A stretch of 64,000 nucleotides of DNA from Alphaproteobacteria bacterium (GTDB lineage Bacteria; Pseudomonadota; Alphaproteobacteria; ATCC43930; CGMCC-115725): the NCBI GenBank assembly GCA_028871055.1, contig JAGWON010000010.1, forward strand, positions 60,192 through 124,191, read 5' to 3'. Under the pieces are notes generated by a model. The model searched no databases. It was not told the origin of the DNA and was given only the letters and a program-made list of their open reading frames with translations. Both the position numbers and the translations under genes were made by a program. How positions within the stretch are numbered: the stretch's first letter is position 1; each line of letters opens with the position of its first letter. Shown here piece after piece: positions 1 through 10,213 of the stretch.

Positions 1-514
1 AACTCTCCTCCGCCACCGCCGCCGCGTCGCCGATCACGCCCGGCAACAGCCTGACGCAGGCGTCGATCAGCGCGATCGCCGCCGGCTCGCCGCCCGAGAG
101 CACGAAATCGCCGAGGCTCAGTTCCTCGATCGCATGCGCCTCGATCACCCGCTCGTCGAGGCCCTCGAAGCGGCCGCACAACAGACGGACGCCCGCACCC
201 GCGCTCAACCGCCTGACCCGCTCCTGGTCGAGCCGATGGCCGCGCGGCGAAAGATAGAGCAGCGGTCCGGGACGATCGGCGGTGCCGGCGATCGCGGCAT
301 CGACGACGTCGGGCCGGAGCACCATGCCGGGGCCGCCGCCGAACGGCGCGTCGTCGACGGTGCGGTGTTTATCGCCCGCGAAATCGCGGATGTCCACCGT
401 TTCGAGCCGCCAGATGCCGCGCTCGAGAGCCTTGCCGGCGAGCGAATGGCCGAGCGGTCCGGGGAACATCTCCGGGAAGAGCGTCAGCACGGTGGCGGTC
501 CACGGCGCGGTCAT
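1..514 (-). CDS. trmD: tRNA (guanine-N1)-methyltransferase TrmD, C-terminus cut by window edge
   Basis: TrmD methylates G37 of tRNAs at N1 with SAM, which prevents +1 frameshifting. The reverse strand translates from an ATG at 514 to [19 protein letters not shown], the usual TrmD start. The FGGGPGMV segment and the trefoil-knot region (LDERVIE, then [12 protein letters not shown]) follow. About 171 residues are visible; the family is about 230-255, so the C-terminus lies outside the window. The start codon overlaps the rimM stop (ATGA), so the two are translationally coupled in the ffh-rpsP-rimM-trmD operon. Identity is essentially certain; only the end is missing. Confidence 0.95.
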   Translation of the reverse strand, partial: MTAPWTATVLTLFPEMFPGPLGHSLAGKALERGIWRLETVDIRDFAGDKHRTVDDAPFGGGPGMVLRPDVVDAAIAGTADRPGPLLYLSPRGHRLDQERVRRLSAGAGVRLLCGRFEGLDERVIEAHAIEELSLGDFVLSGGEPAAIALIDACVRLLPGVIGDAAAVAEES

Positions 515-1059
515 CGCGACCTGCCTTTCCGACGCGGTTCCGGCGTTTCAAGCAACCCGATCGGCGGCACCACGACGACGCGTCTGCCGGCAACGTCGAC
601 CATCGGCACCACGGCGACGGTGAACGGCACCATCACGCTGTCGCCGCTCTCGGGCTGGATCTCGAGGTTCGGACCGCCGCCGAAATCATGGACGGCGACG
701 ATGCGGCCGAGCGGCGTGCCGTCCTCGCGCTCCACGGCAAGACCGATCAGGTCGGCGTGGTAGAATTCGCCGGCCTCGGTCGCTGGCAGACGATCGCGCG
801 CCACATAGAGCTTCTCGCCCTTGAGCCGTTCGGCGGCGTTGCGGTCCTCGATGCCCTTGATCCGCGCGATCAGCGCGCCGCGCGACGATCCCACCAGCGC
901 GAGCTCGAACCGGCGTGCACCCTTTGCGTCCTGCAGCGGGCCGTAGGCGGCGATGTCCTGCGCGCGCGCGGTGAAGCTCTTGAGCCGCACCAGGCCCTTG
1001 ACGCCGTGCACGCCGGCGATCGCGCCGAGACAGACCAGCGATGTGGCGGATGACGCCAC
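511..1059 (-). CDS. rimM: 16S rRNA processing protein RimM
   Basis: This 182-residue protein is a 30S maturation factor that binds ribosomal protein S19 and helps fold the 3' domain of 16S rRNA. The N-terminal RimM beta-barrel starts [21 protein letters not shown] (residues about 9-29). The C-terminal PRC-barrel contains [12 protein letters not shown] and a [12 protein letters not shown] segment. Length is normal for the family. It lies between rpsP (10 bp away) and trmD (4-nt overlap), the classical order. Nothing unusual is seen. Confidence 0.95.
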   Translation of the reverse strand: MASSATSLVCLGAIAGVHGVKGLVRLKSFTARAQDIAAYGPLQDAKGARRFELALVGSSRGALIARIKGIEDRNAAERLKGEKLYVARDRLPATEAGEFYHADLIGLAVEREDGTPLGRIVAVHDFGGGPNLEIQPESGDSVMVPFTVAVVPMVDVAGRRVVVVPPIGLLETPEPRRKGRSR

Positions 1060-1069
1060 GCGGCTCTCC

Positions 1070-1501
1070 TCAGGCGCCCGCCGCCGGGCCGGCTTCCGGC
1101 TTCTTCTCGGCCTTGGCTTCGGCCTTGGCCTCGGCCGGCTTGGCTGCCGGCGCCGCGCCGGCCGGTGCAGCCTCGCCCTTCGCCGCTTCGACTTTCTTGC
1201 GCTCGGCGCGCGGCAAGGACCGCTGCGGCGTCTCGCGGATCTCGGGCCGCGCCATCATGCCGGCATCGGCGAGAAACAGCGTCACCCGATCCGACGGCAG
1301 CGCGCCCATCTTGATCCAGTGCTGGATGCGCTCGCTCTTCAGCGTGACGCGATCCTTGTGCCCCTTGTCGAGCATCGGATTGTAGGTGCCGAGCTTCTCG
1401 ATGAAGCGGCCGTCGCGCGGGCTGCGCGATTCCGCCACCACGATCGAATAGAACGGGTGTTTCTTGGCGCCGCCGCGCGCGAGACGAATCTTGAGTGCCA
1501 T
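1070..1501 (-). CDS. rpsP: 30S ribosomal protein S16 with Ala/Lys/Glu-rich tail
   Basis: S16 is a 30S subunit protein needed for assembly. The start [18 protein letters not shown] is diagnostic, and the ATG at 1501 follows a good ribosome-binding site (GGAGATCC on the minus strand). The conserved core covers residues 1 to about 90. The remaining 50 or so residues are a low-complexity Ala/Lys/Glu/Pro tail, which makes the 143-residue protein longer than the 82-residue E. coli form. Such tails are common in alphaproteobacterial S16. The frame stays open far upstream, antisense to ffh, but that part is not coding. Confidence 0.96.
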   Translation of the reverse strand: MALKIRLARGGAKKHPFYSIVVAESRSPRDGRFIEKLGTYNPMLDKGHKDRVTLKSERIQHWIKMGALPSDRVTLFLADAGMMARPEIRETPQRSLPRAERKKVEAAKGEAAPAGAAPAAKPAEAKAEAKAEKKPEAGPAAGA

Positions 1502-1524
1502 GGATCTCCTTTCGGGTTTCGGTT

Positions 1525-2916
1525 TCAGTGTCGCGTGGGATTGCCGGGCATGAGCGCCGAGATGCCGTGCCGGGCGAGGCCCTTCTGGCCGAGCTTGCCC
1601 ATCCGCTTCATCATCAGCGCCATGTCCTGGTATTGCTTGATCAGGCGGTTGATCTCCGGAACCGTCGTGCCCGAGCCGGCAGCGATGCGCTGGCGGCGCG
1701 AGGCGTTCAGCAGCTTCGGATTCTTGCGCTCGGCCTTGGTCATCGACGACAGGATCGCCGCCTGCCGCTTGAGCATGGTCTCGTCGATGTTCGCCTGGTC
1801 GAGCTGCTTCTTGACCTTGGCGACGCCGGGCAGGTGGCCGAGGATGCCGCCCATGCCGCCCATCTTGCGGAGCTGCGCGAGCTGCGCGGCGAGATCGTCG
1901 AGGTCGAAGCCGCCTTTCTCGATCTTGCGCGCGAGCTTCTCGGCTTCGGCGCGGTCCGAGGTCTCGGCGGCTTTCTCGACCAGGCTGACGATATCGCCCA
2001 TGCCGAGGATGCGCGAGGCGATGCGCTCGGCGTGGAAGGGCTCGAGCGCGTCGAGCTTCTCGCCGGTGCCCAAAAGCTTGATCGGCTTGCCGGTGACCGC
2101 GCGCATCGACAGCGCCGCACCGCCGCGGGCGTCGCCGTCGATCCGCGTCAGCACGATGCCGGTGAGATCGATGCGCTCGGCGAAGGCCTTGCCGAGATTG
2201 ACCGCGTCCTGGCCGGTCAGCGAATCGACCACTAATAACGTCTCGGCCGGCCGCGCCGCGTCGTGGACGGCGGCGATCTCGTGCATCAGCGGCTCGTCGA
2301 CGTGGAGCCGGCCGGCGGTGTCGAGAATGACGACGTCGTAGCCTTCGCGTCGTCCGGTGTCCATCGCCCGCTTGGCGATCGCGACGGGCCTTTCGCCGGC
2401 GACGATGGGCAGCGAGGCGCCACCGATCTGCCTGGCGAGCGTCGCGAGCTGCTCCTGCGCCGCCGGCCGAGCCACGTCGAGCGAGGCGAGCAGCACCTTC
2501 TTCTTCTCCCGCGCCTGCAACAGCCGCGCGATCTTGGCCGCGGTCGTGGTCTTGCCCGAGCCCTGCAAGCCCACCATCAGCACCGCGGCCGGCGGCACGA
2601 CGTTGAGATTGAGCGCCCCAGAATCGCCCGGGCCGCCGCCGAGCGTCGCGACCAGATGATCGTGGACGAGCTTCACCACCATCTGGCCCGGCGTCACCGA
2701 GCGCAGCACGTCCTGGCCGACCGCCTGCTCGCGCACCGCGTTGACGAAATCCTTCACCACCGGCAACGCCACGTCGGCCTCGATCAGGGCGATGCGGATC
2801 TCGCGCAGTGCCGCATTGACGTCGTCCTCCGACAGCGCGCCTTTGCGCTTCAGCCGGTCGAAGATGTCGGCCAGATGGCCGCTCAGGCTCTCGAACAAAC
2901 GGTTCTCCAAACGCAT
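1525..2916 (-). CDS. ffh: signal recognition particle GTPase Ffh (SRP54)
   Basis: Ffh is the protein subunit of SRP. It binds 4.5S RNA and nascent signal sequences and docks with FtsY at the membrane. At 463 residues it has an N domain (1 to about 90), a G domain with P-loop GLQGSGKTT (115-123), [10 protein letters not shown] and [10 protein letters not shown], and a methionine-rich M domain from about residue 300 ([13 protein letters not shown], then [15 protein letters not shown]). It is the first gene of the ffh-rpsP-rimM-trmD operon. Its partners ftsY (5668) and the SRP RNA (63176-63271) are also in this window. Confidence 0.97.
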   Translation of the reverse strand: MRLENRLFESLSGHLADIFDRLKRKGALSEDDVNAALREIRIALIEADVALPVVKDFVNAVREQAVGQDVLRSVTPGQMVVKLVHDHLVATLGGGPGDSGALNLNVVPPAAVLMVGLQGSGKTTTAAKIARLLQAREKKKVLLASLDVARPAAQEQLATLARQIGGASLPIVAGERPVAIAKRAMDTGRREGYDVVILDTAGRLHVDEPLMHEIAAVHDAARPAETLLVVDSLTGQDAVNLGKAFAERIDLTGIVLTRIDGDARGGAALSMRAVTGKPIKLLGTGEKLDALEPFHAERIASRILGMGDIVSLVEKAAETSDRAEAEKLARKIEKGGFDLDDLAAQLAQLRKMGGMGGILGHLPGVAKVKKQLDQANIDETMLKRQAAILSSMTKAERKNPKLLNASRRQRIAAGSGTTVPEINRLIKQYQDMALMMKRMGKLGQKGLARHGISALMPGNPTRH

Positions 2917-3154
2917 TTATGGCCAGTGCGCGCAACGCGCGGACTGGCCTCCCCCCGCAGGGGGCAACAGGGCTAGGGCTCCCTGGAAGCGGGCCGGACC
3001 GTAGGCGCGCGGGCCCATCCTGTCAACCGTGTAACCTCGGTCGCAATTCGGCCATCACAATATCATCGATTCGCCGCGGAGGTTGAGCCGGCGCCGTCCC
3101 GTTGTCAGCGCGGATCCCAATTCCGGGATCGCCAACAGCTAGGAACTCCCCACC

Positions 3155-3505
3155 ATGATCCGTACCACCCTCGTGTCGCGCACGGCACTGTTCGCCGGCG
3201 CTCTCGTTCTCGCGGCGTTGCCGGCGTTCGCCCAGTCGAGCCCGCCGGCCGCATCGACGCCAACCGCCGGCACCCAGGCCGGCGCGACGGTCTCGACGCC
3301 GGCGGCGAAGGCCAATGTGAAGGCAAAGGCCGCCGTGAAGGCGAAGACCACCGCCAAGACCGTGAAGACGAAGACGGCCGTCAAGAAGGCGGTCAAGACG
3401 GCAAAGACGACGGCGCACAAGCCGGCGACGAAAGCCATGCCCGCCACGCCGGCGGTGCCGTCGGCGACGGTTAACGGCAATGCCGGCGCTTCGGTCGGCC
3501 ACTGA
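3155..3505 (+). CDS. secreted Lys/Ala/Thr-rich low-complexity protein
   Basis: No family can be named. The 116-residue product starts with a clear signal peptide (hydrophobic core ALFAGALVLAALP, likely cut after AFA near residue 26). The mature part is almost entirely Lys, Ala, Thr, Val and Pro, with repeated KAKAAVKAKTT and KTVKTKTAVKK units resembling the histone H1/AlgP type. The mature protein is strongly basic and probably disordered. An AGGAAC ribosome-binding site precedes the ATG, and a GC hairpin follows the stop. The signal peptide argues for a periplasmic or envelope role, such as binding anionic polymers, rather than a nucleoid protein; that is inference. Confidence 0.7.
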   Translation: MIRTTLVSRTALFAGALVLAALPAFAQSSPPAASTPTAGTQAGATVSTPAAKANVKAKAAVKAKTTAKTVKTKTAVKKAVKTAKTTAHKPATKAMPATPAVPSATVNGNAGASVGH

Positions 3506-3530
3506 CGCCTGACTGATCGATTGCAAGGCG

Positions 3531-3565
3531 GGGCGGGCGCCACAGGGCTCCCGCCCTCGCTTTAT
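3531..3565 (+). terminator. putative intrinsic terminator after the Lys-rich gene
   Basis: GGGCGGG (3531-3537) can pair with CCCGCCC (3550-3556) across a 12-nt loop. A T-rich run (TTTATTT) follows a few bases later. It lies 25 bp after the stop at 3505 and before dapF. Confidence 0.45.
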
Positions 3566-3596
3566 TTACCGGGCCGATTCGCCTATATCCCTGGCC

Positions 3597-4433
3597 ATGC
3601 GCGGCACGCCGTTCGTGAAGATGCATGGCCTGGGGAACGACTTCGTCGTGCTCGATGCGCGCGCGACGCCCATCGCCCTCGACGACAAAGCGGCCGAGGC
3701 CATCGCGGCGCGCCACACCGGCGTCGGCTGCGACCAGCTCATCGTGATCGAAAAGCCGCGCCGGCAAGGCACTGCCGCCTTCATGCGCATCCGCAACGCC
3801 GACGGCGGCGAGGTCGAAGCCTGCGGCAACGCCGCGCGCTGCGTCGCCGACCTGATCATGCGCGAGACCGGCGCCGAGAACGTGACGCTCGAGACGGCGG
3901 CGGGCGTGATCGCCGCGCGCGCCGCCGGCAGGGATCGCGTCGCCGTCGACATGGGCGAGCCGCGCTGGGGCTGGCGCGACATTCCGCTGGCGCGCGATTG
4001 CGACACCGATCATCTGCCGCTCGCGCTCGGGCCCCTGTCGGATGGAATTGCAACGAGCATGGGCAATCCGCATGCGACGTTCTTCGTCGCCGATGTCGGC
4101 GCCGTCGATATCGCCGCGCTCGGCCCGAAGCTCGAGCACGACAAGCTCTTTCCGCAGCGCGCCAACATCGGCGTGGCGCAAATCCTGGCGCGCGACAAGA
4201 TTCGGCTTCGCGTCTGGGAGCGCGGCGCCGGCCTGACTCCGGCCTGCGGCACCGGCGCCTGTGCCGCGCTGGTGGCGGCCAGCCGCCGCGGCCTGACGGA
4301 ACGCAGCGCCACGATCGTCGCCGACGGCGGTATGTTGACGATCGAATGGCGCGCCGACAATCACGTGATCATGACCGGACCGGTCGCCGTCAGCTTCACC
4401 GGCGTGATCGATCCGTCGCTGCTGCCGGCCTGA
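3597..4433 (+). CDS. dapF: diaminopimelate epimerase
   Basis: DapF converts LL- to meso-diaminopimelate for lysine and peptidoglycan synthesis. This 278-residue protein has the N-terminal [17 protein letters not shown] signature. Both catalytic cysteines are present: one in EACGNAARC (about residue 80) and one in [13 protein letters not shown] (about residue 220). It starts an operon with mtaB (2-nt gap) and ftsY, a common alphaproteobacterial arrangement. dapD and dapE, the acylation steps of the same pathway, lie at 53911-55907. Confidence 0.97.
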   Translation: MRGTPFVKMHGLGNDFVVLDARATPIALDDKAAEAIAARHTGVGCDQLIVIEKPRRQGTAAFMRIRNADGGEVEACGNAARCVADLIMRETGAENVTLETAAGVIAARAAGRDRVAVDMGEPRWGWRDIPLARDCDTDHLPLALGPLSDGIATSMGNPHATFFVADVGAVDIAALGPKLEHDKLFPQRANIGVAQILARDKIRLRVWERGAGLTPACGTGACAALVAASRRGLTERSATIVADGGMLTIEWRADNHVIMTGPVAVSFTGVIDPSLLPA

Positions 4434-4435
4434 TC

Positions 4436-5667
4436 ATGGCCGCGCAGATCGTCACCTTCGGCTGCCGCTTGAACGCCTTCGAGTCCGAGGTGATGCGCCG
4501 CCATGCCGAAGCGGCCGGGCTCGACGATGCCGTGATCGTCAACACCTGCGCCGTGACCGCCGAGGCCGAGCGCCAGGCGCGGCAGGCGATCCGCCGCGCC
4601 CGGCGCGAGCGCCCGACCGCGCGCATCATCGTCACCGGCTGCGCGGCGCAGATCGATCCGGCGCGCTATGCCGCCATGCCCGAGATCGACCGGGTCCTCG
4701 GCAACGCCGAGAAGCTCAAGGCGGCAAGCTGGCTCGGTGGCGCGCGGGTTGCCGTCGGCGATATCAGGACGGTGCGCGAGACCGCATCGCATCGGATCGA
4801 CGGCTTCGACAACCGCGTCCGCGCCTTTCTCGAGGTGCAGCAGGGCTGCGACCATCGCTGCACCTTCTGCGTCATTCCGCTCGGCCGTGGGCCGAGCCGA
4901 TCGGTGCCGGCCGGCGCGGTCGTCGATCAGGCGCGCGCGCTGGTGGCGGCGGGCTATCGCGAGCTGGTGCTGACCGGCGTCGATCTCACCGCCTATGGCG
5001 CCGATCTGCCGGGCAAGCCGTCGCTCGGATCGCTGGTGCGCCGCGTCCTGACGCTGGTGCCCGCGCTCGAGCGGCTGCGCCTGTCGTCGCTCGATCCGGC
5101 GGAGATCGACGAGACGCTGTGGCGACTCATCGCCGGAGAGCCGCGCCTCATGCCGCACCTCCATCTCTCGCTCCAGGCGGGCGACGACTTGATCCTGAAG
5201 CGGATGAAGCGCCGCCACACGCGCACGCAGGCCTTGAGCGTCGCTCGGCGCGCGCGCGATCTCAGGCCCGGCATTGCGCTCGGCGCCGATCTCATCGCCG
5301 GATTTCCGACCGAGGACGAAGCGAGGTTCGTCCATACGCTCGATTTCGTCGGCGAGGCCGGACTCGATTATCTCCACGTCTTTCCGTTCAGCGCCCGCGC
5401 CGGCACGCCGGCTTCACGCATGCCGCTTCTGCCCAAGGCGCTGGTGCGCGAGCGCGCGGCGCGGTTGCGCGCGGCGGGCGGTACCGCGCTCGAGCGTGCG
5501 CTGCGTGCGCGGATCGGCAGCGAGGCCGATGTGCTGATCGAGCAGCCCGACTTCGGCCGCAGCGAGCACTACGCGCCCGTGGCGGTCGCGGGCGAGGCAG
5601 CGACCGGCGCGATCGTGCGTGTGACGCTCACCGGCGCCGCGGCCGACCGGCTGACCGGCGTCGCCGC

Positions 5668-5671
<4 letters not shown>
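4436..5671 (+). CDS. mtaB: tRNA t6A37 methylthiotransferase MtaB
   Basis: A radical-SAM methylthiotransferase that converts t6A to ms2t6A at tRNA position 37. The 411-residue protein starts MAAQIVTFGCRLNAFESE; the GCRLN motif separates MtaB from MiaB and RimO. The N-terminal UPF0004 domain has Cys at TFGC, NTC and TGCA. The radical-SAM core has the CX3CX2C motif in QGCDHRCTFCVIP, and a TRAM-like domain ends the protein. The ATG at 4436 is 2 nt after the dapF stop, so longer upstream readings of this frame are antisense noise. Its stop overlaps the ftsY ATG. Confidence 0.93.
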
Positions 5672-6606
<935 letters not shown>

Positions 6607-6737
6607 CCCTCCCGGGCAGGCCGGTGGCGCAAGCGCGGACCCACTGCTCGGCGACCGCCATAACCGTCACAGAACTGACACTATCGATTCGCGCGCCGAC
6701 CCGCTAAAGGCAAAGGTGAGTCGTTGAGAGCGGAGTC

Positions 6738-8321
6738 GTGAACCACAACCTCGCTCTGGCACTTTATCGGAACGCTCTGGTCAATCCGCGGCGCCTGGCG
6801 ATTTCGGCGGGCGGCAGCGAACTTTCGTATTTCGAGCTCGCCGCGCTCGCGCAGCGGATCGCGGCGTGGCTGCCGCGCGGTGCCGACGGCCGCGTGGGTC
6901 GCGTCGGCATCCTCGCATCGCGCAGTCTCGAAGCCTGCGCCGGCGTCTTGGGAACGTGTTGGGCCGGCGGAACCTACGTACCGATCAGCCTCAAGCTGCC
7001 CGAGGAACGGGTGCGCGACGTGCTGGAGCGCGCCGGCCTCGTCGCGCTGATTGTCGACGACGGAGGAACGCGGCTGCTGTCAGCGGACGTGCTGTCGGCG
7101 GCGCCGCGTCACGTCCTGGTGCCCGACAGGGAGCGGCTGCCGCCGCGGCTCCATGCCGTCCGCGGCGCGGTGGCGGATTTCGCCGCGCTGGAGGCGGCGG
7201 CCGGCCTGACGGAGCCGGAGCCGGTGGGTGCCGACCACATCGCCTACATCGAGTTCACCTCCGGTACGACCGGCGCGCCGAAAGGCGTGATGATTCCGGC
7301 CGGCGCCGTGTGCCACTACCTGTCGGTGATGCAGCAACGCTACGGCTTCACGGCGGAGGATCGCATCGCCGAGACCGCCGATCTGTGCTTCGACGTCTCC
7401 GTCTCCAACATGTTCACCAGCTGGGCCGTCGGCGCGTCGCTGCACGTCGTGCCCGCGACGCAGGCAATGGCGCCGGCGAAATTCATCCAGCAGCACGCGC
7501 TCACGGTCTGGTTCTCGGTGCCGTCGCTCATCGCCATGCTCCAGCAGATGCGATTGCTTCCCATCGGCGCGTTTCCGACGCTGCGCCATTCGATGTTCGT
7601 CGGCGAGCCGCTGCCGACGTGCTCCGCACTGGCATGGCGCGCGGCGGCGCCCAACAGCATCGTCGACAACCTCTACGGCCCCACGGAAGCGACCGTGGTT
7701 TGTCTCGGCCAGCGCGTCGGCGATCCGCCGGCGGTGACCGTCGAGCGCGACATCGTCGCCATCGGCCGGCCGTTTCCGGGCACCGAGGCGGCGATCGTCG
7801 GCCCGACACGGGAGTTCCTGTCGCCCGGCGCCGTCGGCGAGGTCGCGCTCGCGGGCGCGCAGCTCGCCGTCGGCTATCTCGATGCGCCGGAGCTGACGGC
7901 GGCTCGCTTCCCGACCATCGCGGGCAAGCGCTGGTACCTCACGGGCGACCTCGGCCGTCAGGATTCAGCGGGCGTCTTTCACCATCTCGGCCGTCTCGAC
8001 AACCAGGTCAAGGTGCTGGGGAATCGCGTCGAGCTGGAGGAGATCGACACGCATCTGCAAGCCGTCTGCCGCTCGGCGCTCGCGGTCGCGGTGGCATGGC
8101 CGGTGTCGCACGGCGCGGCAAGCGGCATCGTCGGCTTCGTCGCCGGCACGGAGCTCGATCCAGCCGCGATCAAAGAAGCGCTGCGGCATCGGCTGCCCAC
8201 GTACATGGTGCCGACCGCGGTCTATCGCATCCGCACGATGCCGATGACGCCAAGCGGCAAGGTGGATCGCAAGGCGTTGGCGGCGACGCTCGAACGCGAG
8301 CATGAACTCCGCTCTGCATAG
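6738..8321 (+). CDS. DltA-like amino-acid adenylating enzyme
   Basis: This 527-residue ANL-superfamily enzyme should activate a carboxylic acid, most likely an amino acid, as an adenylate and load it on a carrier protein. Core motifs are in order: A3 EFTSGTTGAPKGV (172-184), A4 region FDVSVSNMF with the Asp that usually contacts an amino-acid substrate (about 218-226), A5 NLYGPTEATV (311-320), A7 YLTGDLGR (400-407), A8 GRLDNQVKVLGNRVELEEID (418-437), and A10 PSGKVDRKAL with the catalytic Lys near the C-terminus. It has no fused carrier or condensation domain, like DltA. It overlaps the MBOAT gene by 20 nt, and a carrier-protein gene follows. The dlt analogy is strong in architecture, but the substrate cannot be read from the sequence. 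Confidence 0.85.
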   Translation: MNHNLALALYRNALVNPRRLAISAGGSELSYFELAALAQRIAAWLPRGADGRVGRVGILASRSLEACAGVLGTCWAGGTYVPISLKLPEERVRDVLERAGLVALIVDDGGTRLLSADVLSAAPRHVLVPDRERLPPRLHAVRGAVADFAALEAAAGLTEPEPVGADHIAYIEFTSGTTGAPKGVMIPAGAVCHYLSVMQQRYGFTAEDRIAETADLCFDVSVSNMFTSWAVGASLHVVPATQAMAPAKFIQQHALTVWFSVPSLIAMLQQMRLLPIGAFPTLRHSMFVGEPLPTCSALAWRAAAPNSIVDNLYGPTEATVVCLGQRVGDPPAVTVERDIVAIGRPFPGTEAAIVGPTREFLSPGAVGEVALAGAQLAVGYLDAPELTAARFPTIAGKRWYLTGDLGRQDSAGVFHHLGRLDNQVKVLGNRVELEEIDTHLQAVCRSALAVAVAWPVSHGAASGIVGFVAGTELDPAAIKEALRHRLPTYMVPTAVYRIRTMPMTPSGKVDRKALAATLEREHELRSA

Positions 8322-9801
8322 CGCGACGGCGCCGGCCGGCGACGTCGGGCGCGCGCTTGTCGGCCGCTGGCGAAGCGCAAGGCGGTGGCGGCTCATCCCG
8401 CAACTCGACACGGATCCACGGGTCGTCGCTTTCGCCGAGACCGTGCCGGGTCGCGTCGCTCTCCTTGCAGCGTTCGGCGCGCTGCTGATCCCGGTGCAAA
8501 GCAAGCTCGCGCTCGCGACGGTAGCCGCGGCGGCCGCTTGCGCCTATGCGCCGGCCTATCGGCGCTGGGTCGTGGCCGCTGCGACGCTCGTGTTCCTGCT
8601 GCACGACCCGAGCTGGTATCCGAGCCTGGCGGCGCTCGCGGCGATGAAGTACGGCCTTGCCGGATGGATCGATCCGCCGATGCTGCAACGGGGCGTGCTG
8701 GCGTTGTTTCTGTTGCTGAGCCTGGCGGCGATCCGCGGCACGCAGCGCTATCGGCGACAATGGCCGCTGAACCGGCCGATCCTCTGTCTGCTCGCGCTCT
8801 ACGGCGTGTCGCTGCTGGTCGCGGCCTCGAGCGTCTTCGGCGCGGCGCCGCAGGTCGTGATCTGGAGCTGGGTCGGCACGTTCGGCGCCTATTTCTGGTT
8901 CCTCTGCTACGCCGTCCGCGACGTTTCCAAGGATCGCGCGCCGCCGCCGATGCAGCTCGGCGTCTTCCATCCGTTCTGGGGCTCGTCGACGACGCCGATC
9001 GGCAAAGGCTGGTCCTATCTGCGCAAGGTCGAGGCGCCGAATGCGCATGAGCTCGCGATCACCCAATTGAAGGGCCTCAAGCTTCTCGCGTGGTCGCAGG
9101 TGCTGTGGGCGGTTTTTTATGTGTTCCAGTACGCGACGCGCCAAGCGTGGCCGATCCCGACGGTCGAGCAGACGCTCGTCGCGCAGGTCGCCGGCGCGCC
9201 GTTCCCGTGGTATCTGTGCTGGCTCAGCCTCGTCTGCACCTTCCTCGGCCGTCTGTTCAACGCCGCGATCTGGGGCAACGTCGTTGTCGCGTGCGCGCGG
9301 CTCGCCGGATTCCGGCTCTTGCGCTACACCTATCGGCCGCTCGAATCCCGCACCGTCGCCGAGTTCTGGAACCGGTACCTCTTCTATTTCAAGGAGTTGC
9401 TGGTCGAGTTCTTCTTCTATCCGACCTTCATTCGCTGCTTCCGCGGGCACCCGCGGCTGCGCCTGTTCTTTGCGACGTTCATGGCGGCGTGCGTCGGCAA
9501 CGTCATCTGGCATTTCATGCGCGACGTCGGCGCCGTGTTGGAGTTGGGGCTGACCCGGGCCGTCGTCGGCTTCCAGACCTTTGCGTTCTACGCCGCCGTG
9601 CTGGCCATCGGCATCGCGGCCTCGCAATTGAATCCGCGCAAAGGCATCGTGGATGCCGGCTGGCTGCGCGGCAAGCTCCTGCCCTGCGCCCGGGTCCTGA
9701 TGTTCTTCTGCGTGCTGGAGGTCTTCGACGACGAAGGCAGGACCTATACGCTGGTGCAGCATTTCGGACTGCTGTTCCATCTCTTCGGCGTGAGGGTATG
9801 A
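8302..9801 (+). CDS. DltB-like MBOAT membrane acyltransferase
   Basis: This 499-residue polytopic membrane protein shows about ten hydrophobic segments. The segment TVAEFWNRYLFYFKELLVEFFFYP (from about residue 351) resembles the MBOAT FWRRWHISL...DYLY motif. His404, in GNVIWHFMRD, matches the invariant catalytic His of MBOAT enzymes. In Dlt systems the MBOAT protein passes the acyl group from the carrier protein across the membrane. It overlaps the adenylation gene by 20 nt and the carrier gene by 4 nt, which fits a co-translated unit. The N-terminal 100 residues are divergent. The MBOAT assignment rests on motifs and context. Confidence 0.75.
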   Translation: MNSALHSATAPAGDVGRALVGRWRSARRWRLIPQLDTDPRVVAFAETVPGRVALLAAFGALLIPVQSKLALATVAAAAACAYAPAYRRWVVAAATLVFLLHDPSWYPSLAALAAMKYGLAGWIDPPMLQRGVLALFLLLSLAAIRGTQRYRRQWPLNRPILCLLALYGVSLLVAASSVFGAAPQVVIWSWVGTFGAYFWFLCYAVRDVSKDRAPPPMQLGVFHPFWGSSTTPIGKGWSYLRKVEAPNAHELAITQLKGLKLLAWSQVLWAVFYVFQYATRQAWPIPTVEQTLVAQVAGAPFPWYLCWLSLVCTFLGRLFNAAIWGNVVVACARLAGFRLLRYTYRPLESRTVAEFWNRYLFYFKELLVEFFFYPTFIRCFRGHPRLRLFFATFMAACVGNVIWHFMRDVGAVLELGLTRAVVGFQTFAFYAAVLAIGIAASQLNPRKGIVDAGWLRGKLLPCARVLMFFCVLEVFDDEGRTYTLVQHFGLLFHLFGVRV

Positions 9802-10064
9802 CATTGAATCCGCGCGAGAAGATCCGGGCGTTCGTCCGCGAGCAGCTGGCATCGGCCGACGCCGGCGCGGATTTCGCCGATTCGGATTCCCTGTTCGTGA
9901 GCGGCCGGCTCGATTCCGCCAGCGCGGTCCAGTTCGTCGTGTTTCTCGAGACGGAATTCGGCGTCGACTTTGCCGAGCAGGGTTTCGACGTGACGCAGAT
10001 CGATTCCGTCGATGCGATGGCCGACCTCGTTGCGCAGTGCGCCGGCTCGGACGTGCGGGCGTAG
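9798..10064 (+). CDS. DltC-like acyl/peptidyl carrier protein
   Basis: This small 88-residue carrier protein is acidic. The segment DSLFVSGRLDSASAVQFVVFLE contains the phosphopantetheine-attachment serine in the LDS motif (Ser40), set as in DltC (LFDNGLLDSM). The start ATG overlaps the MBOAT stop (ATGA). It would carry the amino-acyl group made by the enzyme at 6738-8321. No dltD-like gene follows; the next gene is a transposase. A GC hairpin without a T-run (arms 10088-10095 and 10101-10108) lies after the stop. Confidence 0.85.
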   Translation: MTLNPREKIRAFVREQLASADAGADFADSDSLFVSGRLDSASAVQFVVFLETEFGVDFAEQGFDVTQIDSVDAMADLVAQCAGSDVRA

Positions 10065-10143
10065 GAGCTTGTCGCAAAGGGGCTCGGCGATCGCGACGCG
10101 CGCGATCGCGCGTCACCGCTCGCCCGTGCCCAGCCGAAGAATC

Positions 10144-10160
10144 GGGGTCAGAGTAGATTT
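10144..10160 (+). repeat. left 17-bp inverted repeat of the REP-associated transposase unit
   Basis: GGGGTCAGAGTAGATTT here is the exact reverse complement of 10918-10934. The pair brackets the transposase gene at 10214-10930 and looks like the boundary of the mobile unit. Confidence 0.8.
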
Positions 10161-10213
10161 GTTCGCCGCCCGCCGTTAACCTCCTCGTCCCGACTCTGCG
10201 GCGGAGGACCGCG

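Noticed and set aside
953..2341. Long plus-strand frame opposite rimM, rpsP and ffh
   Set aside because: Antisense to well-recognised genes; Arg/Ala/Ser-rich shadow typical of high-GC DNA, no ribosome-binding site or domain.
8170..10116. 648-residue minus-strand frame opposite the dlt-like cassette
   Set aside because: Extremely Arg-rich, no domain, and the plus strand encodes three motif-bearing proteins with coupled starts.
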